This document shows, in pieces, positions 37,261 to 45,806 of a stretch of DNA of 64,000 bases. Numbering within the stretch: the first letter of the stretch is position 1; the number at the start of each line of letters is the position of its first letter. The stretch comes from Nocardioides ungokensis (GTDB taxonomy: Bacteria; Actinomycetota; Actinomycetes; Propionibacteriales; Nocardioidaceae), in contig NZ_CP059164.1 of NCBI RefSeq assembly GCF_013466985.1, positions 1,683,001-1,747,000 on the forward strand, written 5' to 3'. Under the pieces are notes generated by a model that saw nothing but the letters and a program-made list of their open reading frames with translations, ran no database searches and was not told where the DNA came from. Made by a program: the position numbers and the translations under genes.

Positions 37261-38112
37261 TTACTCGGGCGTAGCGGCCAGGTAGTGGGGGTTGGTCGCC
37301 TTCAGTGCCTGCACCAGCACCAGCAGCAGGTCGGAGCGGACCTCGGGCGGCTTGGGCCCGAGCACGAGCTGCAGGTGCAGCGCCCGGAGGAAGGCCTGGG
37401 CGTTCCCCCCGACGAGGAACGGGTCGCGGTCGTCGTAGGACCCCTGCGTGCCGGCGGTCGCGGCCAGGCGGGCGATCCAGGGCTCGAGCACCCGCAGCGG
37501 GACCAGGTTGCGGCGCAGCACCTTCATCGTCGCCAGCGCCAGCCGATCCGGCTCCCCGGCGGTGAACAGCCGGTCGACCGGGAGCAGCACCCGGTCGGCG
37601 ATCACGTCGAGCACCACGGTCAGCTCGGGGGTGGCCACGTGCGGCGACTTCGCCAGGGTGCCCAGCGCGTCGGCGCCGTGGGCGACGGCGTGCGCCCAGC
37701 CCTTGCCCGGCACGAAGCCACGCAGGTCGCGCTCGCGCAGAAGCCAAGTGGCGATCCGGTCGCCCCACTCGAGGATCTTCCCGCCCGGGAGCAGCGGCCG
37801 GCCGTTGTCCCGCTCGATGCACTCGGCCAGGACCAGGACGGAGAAGCTGCGCCGGAAGACGGTGTCGGTGTCGATCTCGCCCACCCCGACGCGCAGCCCC
37901 GCGGCCATGCCGTCGCCGAGGCCCGCCAGCAGGTCGTCGTAGACGCCCCGGTCCACCCAGGTGGCCAGCGTCGGGTAGGCGGTCCCGTCGCGCAGCGCCG
38001 GGTCCGGTGATCCGAGCATCCGGGTCAGCTCGGCGGTCAGGTCGTCGAGCGGGCGGTCCGAGGGGACTGCGAGTCCCTCAGCGTGAACCTGGCTCCAGTA
38101 CGACCCCGACAT
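37261..38112 (-). CDS. DUF2785-like protein
   Basis: A 283-residue all-helical protein: LATWVDRGVYDDLLAGLGDGMAAGL, FRRSFSVLVLAECIERDNGRPLL, GFVPGKGWAHAVAHGADALGTLAKSP and DRLALATMKVLRRNLVPLRVLEPW, the pattern of DUF2785 proteins, which fold as HEAT-like helical solenoids. Function unknown. The ATG at 38112 gives MSGSYWSQVH; MSPMSG from 38121 is possible. It is divergent from the kinase gene at 38179. Confidence 0.72.
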   Translation of the reverse strand: MSGSYWSQVHAEGLAVPSDRPLDDLTAELTRMLGSPDPALRDGTAYPTLATWVDRGVYDDLLAGLGDGMAAGLRVGVGEIDTDTVFRRSFSVLVLAECIERDNGRPLLPGGKILEWGDRIATWLLRERDLRGFVPGKGWAHAVAHGADALGTLAKSPHVATPELTVVLDVIADRVLLPVDRLFTAGEPDRLALATMKVLRRNLVPLRVLEPWIARLAATAGTQGSYDDRDPFLVGGNAQAFLRALHLQLVLGPKPPEVRSDLLLVLVQALKATNPHYLAATPE

Positions 38113-38165
38113 GGGGGACATCCTGCCAAAGCCCGCGCGGCGACACGCCCGGTGGTCCCTGGTGA

Positions 38166-38171
38166 TAGACC
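38166..38171 (+). promoter_or_regulatory. Leaderless-type -10 box of the PdtaS-like kinase
   Basis: TAGACC ends seven bases before the GTG at 38179, supporting that start over the GTG at 38173. Confidence 0.35.
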
Positions 38172-38178
38172 TGTGCCC

Positions 38179-39660
38179 GTGCCGTCGCTGACCGAGCTCG
38201 TCCGCAGCCACACGGACCTCGACGAGGAGGACGTGGCCTGGCTGCAGCTGCTGCAGGCCGACTGGCAGATCATCGCGGACCTCTCGTTCGCGGACCTGGT
38301 GCTGTGGCTGCCCGATCGCGAGGCCCAGGGGTTCTGGGCGGGAGCGCAGATGCGGCCCACGACCGGCCCCACGGCGTACGTCGACGACGTGGTCGGCACG
38401 TTCGTCCCCGTGGGCCGGCGGCCGATGCTGGACATGGCCTGGGCGCAGGGACGGCTGGTCCGCGAGGGCGACCCCGAGTGGCGGGACGACGTGCCCGTGC
38501 GGGTGGAGACGATCCCGGTCCGCCGAGGCGGACGGGTGATCGCCGTCGTGGCGCGCAACACCAACCTCCTCGGCGTCCGCACCCCGAGCCGCCTGGAGCT
38601 GTCCTATCTGCAGACCGCGGCCGACCTGACCCAGATGATCGCCCACGGCTACTTCCCGGCCCCGGGCCAGCGCAGCGACCACGCCGACTCGCCCCGCGTC
38701 GGTGACGGGTTCCTGCGGGTCGACGCGCAGGGCCGGGTGGTCTACGCGAGCCCCAACGCGCTGTCGGTCTACCGGCGCCTCGGGCTGTCCGGTGACCTCG
38801 CCGGCCTCTCGCTGGCGGAGCTGACGCGCTCGCTGGTGCCACCGCGCCGCCGGCCCGACGAGGAGACGCTGAGCGCTGTCCTGGGCGGCCGCGCACACCG
38901 CGACACCGAGATCGGCACGGACGAGGCCTCCCTCATCGTGCGGGCGATCCCGCTGCGGCCGCAGGGCGACCACATCGGGGCCCTGATCCTGGTGCGGGAC
39001 GTCACCGACCTGCGGCGCCGCGACCGCGAGCTGGTGACCAAGGACGCCACCATCCGCGAGATCCACCACCGGGTGAAGAACAACCTCCAGACGGTGGCCG
39101 CGCTGCTGCGCCTCCAGGCTCGCCGGATGGACTCGGAGCCGGCCCGATCGGCCCTCGAGGAGGCCGTGCGCCGCGTCGGGTCGATCGCGATCGTCCACGA
39201 GACGCTGAGCGAGGCGGTCGAGGAGCAGGTCGACTTCGACGAGGTCGCCGACCGGCTGGGGCGGATGGTCACCGAGGTCAGCGCCGTCGGCGACCGCGTG
39301 CGGGTACGCCGGGACGGGCGCTTCGGCGTCCTCCCGTCAGAGGTCGCGACGGCCCTGGCGATGGTGCTGACGGAGGTGCTGCAGAACGCCGTGGAGCACG
39401 GCTACGCCGAGCAGGCCGAGGGGGATGCGCCGGGTGGCGAGATCCTGGTGACCGTGCGACGGCTGGTCGGCCGGCTGCACGTCAGCATCGACGACGACGG
39501 GAGGGGACTGCCGGAAGGCTTCGACCTCGACGTGTCGACGAACCTCGGGCTCTCGATCGTGCGGACGCTGGTGGAGTCGGAGCTCGGAGGCCAGCTGGAG
39601 GTGGGGCCGGCTCCGGGAGGGCGGGGAACCCGGGCGGCGCTGGACCTGCCGCTCGAGTGA
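38179..39660 (+). CDS. pdtaS: PdtaS-type cytosolic sensor histidine kinase
   Basis: A 493-residue soluble kinase: an N-terminal GAF-like region (residues 20-160), a PAS-like domain (about 175-290, VGDGFLRVDAQGRVVYASPNALS), a HisKA_2 dimerisation helix with phospho-acceptor His (IREIHHRVKNNLQTVAALLRLQARR), and the HATPase domain with MVLTEVLQNAVEHGY (N box) and DDDGRGLPEGF (G box). This is the architecture of mycobacterial PdtaS, which signals to an RNA-binding ANTAR regulator (PdtaR); no ANTAR gene is in the window. Synteny with whiB1 supports the name. Confidence 0.88.
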   Translation: MPSLTELVRSHTDLDEEDVAWLQLLQADWQIIADLSFADLVLWLPDREAQGFWAGAQMRPTTGPTAYVDDVVGTFVPVGRRPMLDMAWAQGRLVREGDPEWRDDVPVRVETIPVRRGGRVIAVVARNTNLLGVRTPSRLELSYLQTAADLTQMIAHGYFPAPGQRSDHADSPRVGDGFLRVDAQGRVVYASPNALSVYRRLGLSGDLAGLSLAELTRSLVPPRRRPDEETLSAVLGGRAHRDTEIGTDEASLIVRAIPLRPQGDHIGALILVRDVTDLRRRDRELVTKDATIREIHHRVKNNLQTVAALLRLQARRMDSEPARSALEEAVRRVGSIAIVHETLSEAVEEQVDFDEVADRLGRMVTEVSAVGDRVRVRRDGRFGVLPSEVATALAMVLTEVLQNAVEHGYAEQAEGDAPGGEILVTVRRLVGRLHVSIDDDGRGLPEGFDLDVSTNLGLSIVRTLVESELGGQLEVGPAPGGRGTRAALDLPLE

Positions 39661-39709
39661 GCCCCGCCCGAGGCCTCGACGTGCGAGACCGGACGGGGCT
39701 CTCGACGGA

Positions 39710-39961
39710 TCAGGCGGTGCGGACGCGGGCCCGGGCGTTGCGGCGCTTCAGGGCACGCCGCTCGTCCTCGCTGAGGCCGCCCCAGACACCGTGGTCCTGG
39801 CCAGCCTCGAGCGCCCACGCGAGGCACTGTTCGCGCACCTCGCAGCGTCGGCACACCTGCTTGGCCTCCTCGATCTGGAGGATGGCCGGACCGGTGTTGC
39901 CGATCGGGAAGAACAGCTCCGGGTCCTCGTCGAGGCAGGCGGAACGGTGGCGCCAATCCAT
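39710..39961 (-). CDS. whiB1: WhiB-family iron-sulfur transcription factor (WhiB1-like)
   Basis: An 83-residue protein. Four cluster cysteines lie at about 9, 37, 40 and 46 (SACLDEDPELFFPIGNTGPA; CRRCEVREQC), followed by the GVWGG turn and the basic RRALKRRNARARVR tail. It matches WhiB1, an essential [4Fe-4S] NO-sensing regulator that binds sigma region 4. It is convergent with pdtaS, as in mycobacteria. A CRP-like box lies upstream at 40045. Confidence 0.92.
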   Translation of the reverse strand: MDWRHRSACLDEDPELFFPIGNTGPAILQIEEAKQVCRRCEVREQCLAWALEAGQDHGVWGGLSEDERRALKRRNARARVRTA

Positions 39962-40044
39962 GGCTGGGGGATCCCTACTTCCTTCTACGTTCGTACAGGT
40001 CAGGAGTTCTCACAGCCCTGCGCGCGCCCGTGCTTGCGGGGTGA

Positions 40045-40060
40045 TGTGAAGACGTTCACG
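40045..40060. promoter_or_regulatory. CRP-like operator upstream of whiB1
   Basis: TGTGAAGACGTTCACG: TGTGA-N6-TCAC(A) with 9 of 10 consensus positions. It is centred 91 bp upstream of the whiB1 ATG. In M. tuberculosis whiB1 is regulated by cAMP-CRP, so the site is plausible. The rest of 39962-40190 shows no gene. Confidence 0.55.
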
Positions 40061-40190
40061 AGCGCGTCGTCTAGCGTGGCAACTCTTGGACCGTTAAACA
40101 ACCCCTGCGCGCGGTCTTCTTCGTCACAAGCGTCACACCGACCGGCGGCGGCTCCGGGGCACGGCTTCGGCGGTCTCTACGCCCCATCTC

Positions 40191-40196
40191 TAGGCT
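40191..40196 (+). promoter_or_regulatory. Leaderless-type -10 box of the four-span membrane gene
   Basis: TAGGCT ends seven bases before the GTG at 40204. Confidence 0.45.
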
Positions 40197-40203
40197 GGGC
40201 GTC

Positions 40204-40599
40204 GTGAGCACACAGTCTACCGACCGGCCCGCCCCTCTCGTCGTCGCCGCCTCCCTGGTCGCGATCGAGGGCGGGCTGGTGCTCGTCCTGGGCGTCCTGG
40301 AGTTGGCCAACCTGTCCTCGGACCGGGTGGCCCTGGGGCTGACGACGACGGGATTCTTCGCGGCGTACGGCGTCGGGCTGCTCCTGTGTGCCTGGTCGGT
40401 CACCCACGGCAGCTCCTGGGCCCGGAGCCCGATCGTGCTCGCGCAGCTGATCTGGCTGGGGATGGCCTGGAGCCTGCGGGGTGGCGAGGGAACCTGGGCG
40501 GCGATCGCGCTGGCCGTGGTGGCGCTGGTCGTGCTGGCCGGGATCCTGCACCCGGCGAGCATCGACTCCCTCTCCGACGGGCCCCGTCAGGAGCCCTGA
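40204..40599 (+). CDS. Four-span membrane protein of unknown function
   Basis: A 131-residue protein with four hydrophobic helices (VVAASLVAIEGGLVLVLGVL; GFFAAYGVGLLLCAW; VLAQLIWLGMAWSL; AAIALAVVALVVLAGIL) and short polar ends. Similar small proteins are common in actinobacteria, without known function. Its stop faces the SigF-type sigma gene across five bases. Confidence 0.7.
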   Translation: MSTQSTDRPAPLVVAASLVAIEGGLVLVLGVLELANLSSDRVALGLTTTGFFAAYGVGLLLCAWSVTHGSSWARSPIVLAQLIWLGMAWSLRGGEGTWAAIALAVVALVVLAGILHPASIDSLSDGPRQEP

Positions 40600-40604
40600 G
40601 GGGC

Positions 40605-41434
40605 TCAGCCGGACTCCTCCAGCGAGGCTCGCAGCTGGTCGAGGGTGCGGTTGAGCAGTCGCGAGACGTGCATCTGGGAGACGCCGATCTCGTCGGCGAT
40701 CTGCGACTGGGTCATGTTCTTGAAGAACCGCAGCAGCAGGATCTTCTTCTCGCGCGGAGCGAGCCGGTCGAGCAGGGGCTTGATCGACTCGCGGATCTCG
40801 ACGTGCTCGAGGTTGTGGTCGTCGACGCCGATGGCGTCGAGCATCGACGCGGCCCCGTCGTCGCTGTCGTCGCTGGCGTCCAGCGACAGCGTCGAGTAGG
40901 CGTTGCTCGACTCGATGCCCTCCACGATCTCCTCGACCGTGCAGCCGATGCTCTCCGCGAGCTCGCGCGGGGTGGGGGAGCGGCCCAGGGACTGGGTCAG
41001 CTCGGCCGTGGTGGCGCCGATCTGCATGCGCAGCTCCTGGAGCCGTCGCGGCACCCGGATCGCCCAGCCCTTGTCGCGGAAGTAGCGCTTGATCCACCGA
41101 TGATGGGGGGGTGGCGTAGGTGGAGAACTCCACGCCACGGTCCGAGTCGAAGCGGTCGATCGACTTGATCAGCCCGATCGTGCCTACCTGGACGAGGTCC
41201 TCGAAGGGCTCGCCACGGTGCGGAACCTGCGCGCACAGTGCTCGACCAGCGGGAGGTGCAGGTGCACGAGTGCGTCGCGAGCGCCCTCGCGGCTGGCCTG
41301 GGTGGCCGTCTCGTCGCGAAACGTGACGAAGAGCTCCGCGCTGCGACGTCGGGTGAGCTCGACGCCGGTCGCAGGGCCGGTCGCAGGGCCGGTCGCAGGG
41401 CCGCCGCTCTCGTCCCCGTGATGTCGAGATCCAT
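40605..41434 (-). CDS. sigF: SigF/SigB-type stress sigma factor (several frame errors)
   Basis: About 275 residues. Pieces in different frames join into one sigma factor of the SigF group: LVHLHLPLVEHCA, HRGEPFEDLVQVGTIGLIKSIDRFD and VEFSTYAT (region 2), then IKRYFRDKGWAIRVPRRLQELRMQI, GRSPTPRELAESIGC, and region 4 APREKKILLLRFFKNMTQSQIADEIGVSQMHVSRLL. Frame slips lie near 41105, 41215 and 41250-41380. A 12-bp tandem repeat near the N-terminus adds ALRP units that are unusual for the family. The ATG at 41434 (MDLDITG) directly follows the anti-sigma gene, the usual rsbW-sigF order. Confidence 0.82.
41364..41399. repeat. 12-bp tandem repeat in the sigF N-terminus
   Basis: Three identical units GCCGGTCGCAGG; on the coding (minus) strand they encode Ala-Leu-Arg-Pro repeats when read in the frame of the ATG at 41434. 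Confidence 0.85.
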
Positions 41435-41435
41435 G

Positions 41436-41865
41436 TCAGGGGCCGACCTCCGGATGGCCCGACCCATGGTGAGCGTGATCGTGAAGCGCCCTTCCTTGGC
41501 ATCGGCCGACGCGCTCGTGGCCAGGGTCGTGAGGACCTGCCAGGCGAAGCTGTCGTAGTCGGGCAGGGCGCCGTGGGTCGAGTCGACCCCGACGTTCACG
41601 GTGAGCCGTCCCGGGCGCATGAAGAACTGGCACAGGAGGTCGGCGGCCTCGTCGGCCTCCGGCAGCACCATCGCGTCGCCTCGCCGACGGCGATGCGCAG
41701 GTCCTCGATGTCGTCGATCGGGAAGTCGAGCCGTGCGGCCAGGCCCGCCGTGGTGGTCCGCAGCACTGACACGTAGGCGCTGTCGGCGGGAACCTTGAGC
41801 TCCACGTCCGCGCGGTCCTGGGAATGACCGCTCGCCGGCCCGGTCAGTGGGCCCCTCAATGACAT
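41436..41865 (-). CDS. RsbW-like anti-sigma factor (HATPase fold; frame errors)
   Basis: About 140 residues: MSLRGPLTGPASGHSQDRADVELKVPADSAYVSVLRTTTAGLAARLDFPIDDIEDLRIAVGEA, then after a slip near 41685 MVLPEADEAADLLCQFF and a C-terminal GRFTITLTM. This is the GHKL kinase fold of RsbW/SpoIIAB anti-sigma factors, with the N-box IAVGEA. The exact end is unclear; a second indel probably places the stop at 41436-41438, two bases from the sigF ATG. It would hold SigF inactive until an anti-anti-sigma protein is dephosphorylated. Confidence 0.75.
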
Positions 41866-41965
41866 CGTCGTAGTCCTCCGTGGGGATGGGTCTCGCGCTG
41901 CAGACTAGTGGGGGCCGGCCCCCGGGTGGTGTACCCGGTGGCCGACCCCGTCACACATGTCGGAT

Positions 41966-42367
41966 TCAGGCCTTCTTGGTCTCCCAGAAGATCTCGGCGA
42001 TCTCGTCGATCTTGGCGAGCAGCTCGTCGGCCTTGGCCGCGTCGAGCTCGCCCTTGGTGCCGGAGGCGCCGGCGAGCTTGGTCGCCTCGTTGACGAGGGT
42101 GTGGAGCTGGGGGTACTTCTCGAAGTGCGGGGGCTTGAAGTAGTCGGTCCACAGCACCCACAGGTGGTGCTTGACGAGCTCCGAGCGCTGCTCCTTGATC
42201 AGGATCGCGCGGGTGCGGAAGTCGGGGTCGTCATTGTCCGCGACCTTGGCGATGATCGCCTTGATCGACTCGGCCTCGATGCGGGCCTGTGCCGGGTCGT
42301 AGACACCGCAGGGCAGGTCGCAGTGGGCCGAGACCTCGACGGTGGGTGCGAAAAGTCGCGCGAACAT
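41966..42367 (-). CDS. sodN: Nickel-containing superoxide dismutase
   Basis: A 133-residue precursor. MFARLFAPTVEVSA precedes HCDLPCGVY, the Ni-hook in which His1, Cys2 and Cys6 of the mature protein bind nickel, so 14 residues must be removed. The rest (DPAQARIEAESIKAIIAK ... KHHLWVLWTDYFKPPHFEKYPQLH) is typical of the four-helix SodN. The start at 42367 is supported by AGAGGAC upstream. The processing peptidase gene lies divergently next door. Confidence 0.96.
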   Translation of the reverse strand: MFARLFAPTVEVSAHCDLPCGVYDPAQARIEAESIKAIIAKVADNDDPDFRTRAILIKEQRSELVKHHLWVLWTDYFKPPHFEKYPQLHTLVNEATKLAGASGTKGELDAAKADELLAKIDEIAEIFWETKKA

Positions 42368-42393
42368 CCAGTGTCCTCTCATGGGGGAACGAC

Positions 42394-42409
42394 GTGTCGA
42401 CTGCGACAC
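42394..42409. promoter_or_regulatory. Inverted repeat between sodN and sodX
   Basis: GTGTCG-ACTG-CGACAC, a perfect 6-4-6 palindrome in the 49-bp divergent promoter region, a candidate operator. It does not match the Nur consensus I know. Confidence 0.5.
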
Positions 42410-42416
42410 TACTCCG

Positions 42417-42776
42417 GTGCCGAGTCGTCCACAGGGGGAGGTTTCGTACCCCTCGCGGTGGCCTTCATTCGGCCTCGCGCGGGTGCGCGGCGCCTCGATG
42501 ACGCCCACCCTTCGACCTGGTGACCTGCTGCTGGTCAGGTACGCCGCACCCGTGCGGCCGGGCGCTCTCGTCCTGGCGTGCTTCCCGGACGGCACCCTGG
42601 CCGTCAAGCGGGCCGTGGAGCGGCGTACCTCCCGCACCGGCGCCCCGGCCTGGTGGCTGCTCAGCGACAACCCCGCAGAGGGGGTCGACTCGCGCCACCG
42701 CGGGGCGATCACCGACGACGCCGTGCGTGCGGTCGTGCTGGCGCGGGTCTGGCCGCGCCCCGGGCGTCCGCGCTGA
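42417..42776 (+). CDS. sodX: SodX-type signal peptidase for Ni-SOD maturation
   Basis: A 119-residue S26-family peptidase: FGLARVRGASMTPTLRPGDLLLVRY has the catalytic Ser in RGASM, and TLAVKRAVERR the general-base Lys. No membrane anchor is evident, matching the small cytosolic peptidase that cuts the SodN leader. Start is uncertain: GTG at 42417 is chosen, with ATG at 42381 in frame upstream but no clear ribosome-binding site for either. Confidence 0.85.
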   Translation: MPSRPQGEVSYPSRWPSFGLARVRGASMTPTLRPGDLLLVRYAAPVRPGALVLACFPDGTLAVKRAVERRTSRTGAPAWWLLSDNPAEGVDSRHRGAITDDAVRAVVLARVWPRPGRPR

Positions 42777-42934
42777 CCTGTCCGTGGACGGTGCCCGGCG
42801 GCCCGGGACGCCTGTGCCAGACTGGCCCCAGGGAGATCCCCTGGTCCGACGAGTTCCGCGAACCACCCTTTCCGCGTCGAGCTGGACCACCCTTCGTCCC
42901 CCGACGGCCCCGCGCCTGGAGAGTCAGATTGGTC

Positions 42935-44113
42935 ATGGAAGCTGAGTCGCACCCGCACACCGGTGACCCGGTCTTCGACCTGCACGTCGGCGGCAAGATG
43001 GAGATCGCCCCGACCGTCTCGCTCACCGGCCGCGACGACCTGTCGCTGGCATACACGCCGGGTGTCGCCCGCGTGTGTGAGGCGATCGCGGCCGACCCGT
43101 CACTGACCCAGCACTACACCTGGGTGCCGAACACGGTCGCGGTCGTCACCGACGGCACGGCCGTCCTCGGCCTCGGCGACATCGGTCCCGCGGCCGCGAT
43201 GCCCGTGATGGAGGGCAAGGCGGTGCTGTTCAAGCAGTTCGGCAACGTCGACGCGGTGCCGATCTGCCTGGACACCACCGACGTCGAGGAGATCATCGAG
43301 ACCGTGGCCCGGCTGGCGCCGAGCTTCGGCGGGATCAACCTCGAGGACATCTCGGCTCCGCGCTGCTTCGAGATCGAGCAGCGGCTCAAGGAGCGGCTCG
43401 ACATCCCGGTCTTCCACGACGACCAGCACGGCACCGCCGTGGTCGCGCTGGCCGCCCTCAAGAACGCGCTGCGGCTGACCGGGCGCAACCCCGAGTCGAC
43501 CCGCGTGGTGATCTCCGGCGCCGGCGCGGCCGGCGTCGCGGTTGCGCGGATCCTGCTCGAGGCCGGGATCAAGGACCTGGCGGTCACCGACCGCAAGGGC
43601 GTGCTGAGCTCCGCTCGCGGTGACCTGACTCCGGTCAAGCGCGCGCTGGCCGTCGACACGGCCGACAACTACGGGCGCTCCGGCTCCCTGGCCGACGTGC
43701 TGGTCGGGGCCGACGTCTACATCGGGGTCTCGGGCGGCACCGTGCCGGAGGAGTACGTCGCCACGATGGCGCCCGACGCGATCATCTTCGGCCTGGCGAA
43801 CCCTGTCCCCGAGGTCCATCCCGACGTCGCCCACCGGCACGCCCGGGTGGTCGCCACCGGCCGGTCGGACTTCCCGAACCAGATCAACAACGTGCTGGCC
43901 TTCCCGGGGATCTTCCGGGGCGCGTTCGACGTCCACGCCACCGCGATCACCGAGGGGATGAAGCTCGCCGCGGCCGACGCGCTCGCCGAGCTGGTGGGCG
44001 ACGACCTCGCCCCGGACCTGGTGATCCCGTCCCCGTTCGACCCGCGCGTGGGTCCGGCCGTGGCCACCGCCGTGGCCGAGGCCGCTCGCCGAGACGGCGT
44101 CGCGCGTCGTTAG
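42935..44113 (+). CDS. NAD(P)-dependent malic enzyme
   Basis: A 392-residue malic enzyme, oxidatively decarboxylating malate to pyruvate. Seen are LSLAYTPGVARVCEAIA (catalytic Tyr), GKAVLFKQFGNVDAVPIC (catalytic Lys), EDISAPRCFEIE and DDQHGTAVVALAAL (metal site), and the nucleotide fold VISGAGAAGVAVARIL. It is the short bacterial form without the phosphotransacetylase extension. ATG at 42935; TTG at 42929 is an alternative. Confidence 0.92.
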   Translation: MEAESHPHTGDPVFDLHVGGKMEIAPTVSLTGRDDLSLAYTPGVARVCEAIAADPSLTQHYTWVPNTVAVVTDGTAVLGLGDIGPAAAMPVMEGKAVLFKQFGNVDAVPICLDTTDVEEIIETVARLAPSFGGINLEDISAPRCFEIEQRLKERLDIPVFHDDQHGTAVVALAALKNALRLTGRNPESTRVVISGAGAAGVAVARILLEAGIKDLAVTDRKGVLSSARGDLTPVKRALAVDTADNYGRSGSLADVLVGADVYIGVSGGTVPEEYVATMAPDAIIFGLANPVPEVHPDVAHRHARVVATGRSDFPNQINNVLAFPGIFRGAFDVHATAITEGMKLAAADALAELVGDDLAPDLVIPSPFDPRVGPAVATAVAEAARRDGVARR

Positions 44114-44123
44114 AGCGGCTCGA

Positions 44124-44129
44124 TAGGTT
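44124..44129 (+). promoter_or_regulatory. Leaderless-type -10 box of the MDR oxidoreductase gene
   Basis: TAGGTT ends seven bases before the ATG at 44137. Confidence 0.4.
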
Positions 44130-44136
44130 GGCGGGC

Positions 44137-45105
44137 ATGTTCGCCGTCTACGCCGAGAAGTTCTCCACCGACGACCCGCTGTCCGGCCTGGTGCTGGGGG
44201 AGCGGCCCGACCCGGAGGCCCCCGAGGGGTGGACCACCGTGACGGTCAAGGCCGCCTCGCTCAACCACCACGACCTCTGGTCGCTGCGTGGCGTCGGCCT
44301 GCGCGAGGAGTCGCTGCCGATGATCCTCGGCTGCGACGCCGCCGGCCACGACGAGGACGGGAACGAGGTGCTGGTGCACGCCGTCGTGAGCGACCCGTCG
44401 TGGACCGGGGACGAGACGCTCGACCCGAAGCGGTCGCTGCTCTCCGAGCGCCACCAGGGCACCTTCGCCGACAAGGTCGTGGTGCCCCGCGGCAACGTGA
44501 TCGCCAAGCCGGAGTCGCTGTCGTTCGAGGAGGCCGCCTGCCTGCCGACGGCCTGGCTCACGGCGTACCGGATGCTCTTCACCCAGGGCGACCTCAAGCC
44601 CGGGGACACGGTGCTGGTGCAGGGCGCCGGCGGCGGCGTCGCCACCGCGCTGATCACGCTGGCCCGGGCTGGCGGCCTGCGCGTGCTCGCCACCAGCCGC
44701 GACGAGGCGAAGCGGGCCCGCGCGCTGGAGATCGGCGCCCACGAGGTCTTCGAGTCCGGGGCGCGGCTCCCGGTCAAGGTCGACGCCGTCATGGAGACCG
44801 TCGGCCGCGCCACCTGGTCGCACTCCATCCGCGCGCTGCGTCCCGGCGGCAAGATCGTCATCTCCGGCACCACCTCGGGTCCGAAGCTCGACGACGCCGA
44901 GCTGACACGGATCTTCTTCCTGCAGCTGAGCGTCATCGGCTCCACCATGGGCACCCGCACGGACCTCGCCTCGCTGGTCAGCCTGCTCGACGCCTCGGGC
45001 GCGCGACCGCTGATCGACCGCACCCTCCCGATGGACCAGGCCCGCGACGGGTTCGCGGCGATGGCCGAGGGCGACGTCTTCGGCAAGATCGTCTTCACCC
45101 GGTGA
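44137..45105 (+). CDS. Medium-chain dehydrogenase/reductase (quinone oxidoreductase-like)
   Basis: A 322-residue zinc-free MDR protein: LNHHDLWSLRGVG and MILGCDAAGHDEDGNEV at the GroES-like half, and GDTVLVQGAGGGVATALITLARAGG at the coenzyme site. It resembles NADPH-dependent quinone or enoyl reductases; the substrate is unknown. Its stop overlaps the GTG of the following SDR gene (GTGA), so they are probably coupled. Confidence 0.83.
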   Translation: MFAVYAEKFSTDDPLSGLVLGERPDPEAPEGWTTVTVKAASLNHHDLWSLRGVGLREESLPMILGCDAAGHDEDGNEVLVHAVVSDPSWTGDETLDPKRSLLSERHQGTFADKVVVPRGNVIAKPESLSFEEAACLPTAWLTAYRMLFTQGDLKPGDTVLVQGAGGGVATALITLARAGGLRVLATSRDEAKRARALEIGAHEVFESGARLPVKVDAVMETVGRATWSHSIRALRPGGKIVISGTTSGPKLDDAELTRIFFLQLSVIGSTMGTRTDLASLVSLLDASGARPLIDRTLPMDQARDGFAAMAEGDVFGKIVFTR

Positions 45106-45800
45106 GCGTGCACGTCGTCTCGGGTGCCGGCTCCGGCATCGGGGCCGTCCTGGCGGCGCGGCTCCGCGCACGGGGCGACGAGCTGTGGCTCCTCGCGCGC
45201 AGCGAGGCCCGTGCCGCCGAGCTGGAGGCGGCTCACCCCGGTGCGCGGACCCTGGTGGCCGACCTGGCTGACCCGGGAGGGCTCGAGCGTGCGCTGGCGG
45301 TGGCCGATCTCCCCGACCGCCTGGACTCGCTGCTGCACGTCGCGGGCGTCGTCGACCTCGAGCCGGTCGCCGGGCTCGACCTCGCGCGCTGGCAGCGGCA
45401 GCTCGACGTCAACCTCACCGCGCCGGCGCTGCTGACCCGCGCGCTGCTCCCGGCGCTGCGGGCCGCCAGGGGCACGGTGGTCTTCGTCAACTCCGGCGCC
45501 GGCCTGTCCGCGAACCCGACGTGGTCGGGCTACGCCGCCTCCAAGTTCGGCCTCCGGGCGCTCGCCGACGCGCTGCGCGGCGAGGAGCAGGAGCGCGGCG
45601 TACGGGTGACCACGGTCTACCCGGGGCGCACCGCGACGCCGATGCAGGAGAAGGTTCACGCCCAGGAGGGCAAGGAGTACGACGCAGCGGCGTGGAGCGA
45701 CCCGGCCACCGTCGCCGCGACGATCCTGCACGTGGTCGACCTGCCGGCCGACTCCACGATCCCGGACGTCACGGTCCGGCCCACGCCGAGAGTGCGCTGA
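45102..45800 (+). CDS. Short-chain dehydrogenase/reductase
   Basis: A 232-residue SDR: GAGSGIGAVLAARL (coenzyme loop), LLHVAGVVDLEPVAGLD, NSGAGLSANPTWSGYAASKFGLRAL (Ser, and the catalytic YxxxK) and VYPGRTATPM. Oxidoreductase with an unidentified substrate. GTG start overlaps the preceding stop by four bases. Confidence 0.85.
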   Translation: MSVHVVSGAGSGIGAVLAARLRARGDELWLLARSEARAAELEAAHPGARTLVADLADPGGLERALAVADLPDRLDSLLHVAGVVDLEPVAGLDLARWQRQLDVNLTAPALLTRALLPALRAARGTVVFVNSGAGLSANPTWSGYAASKFGLRALADALRGEEQERGVRVTTVYPGRTATPMQEKVHAQEGKEYDAAAWSDPATVAATILHVVDLPADSTIPDVTVRPTPRVR

Positions 45801-45806
45801 GGGCGC

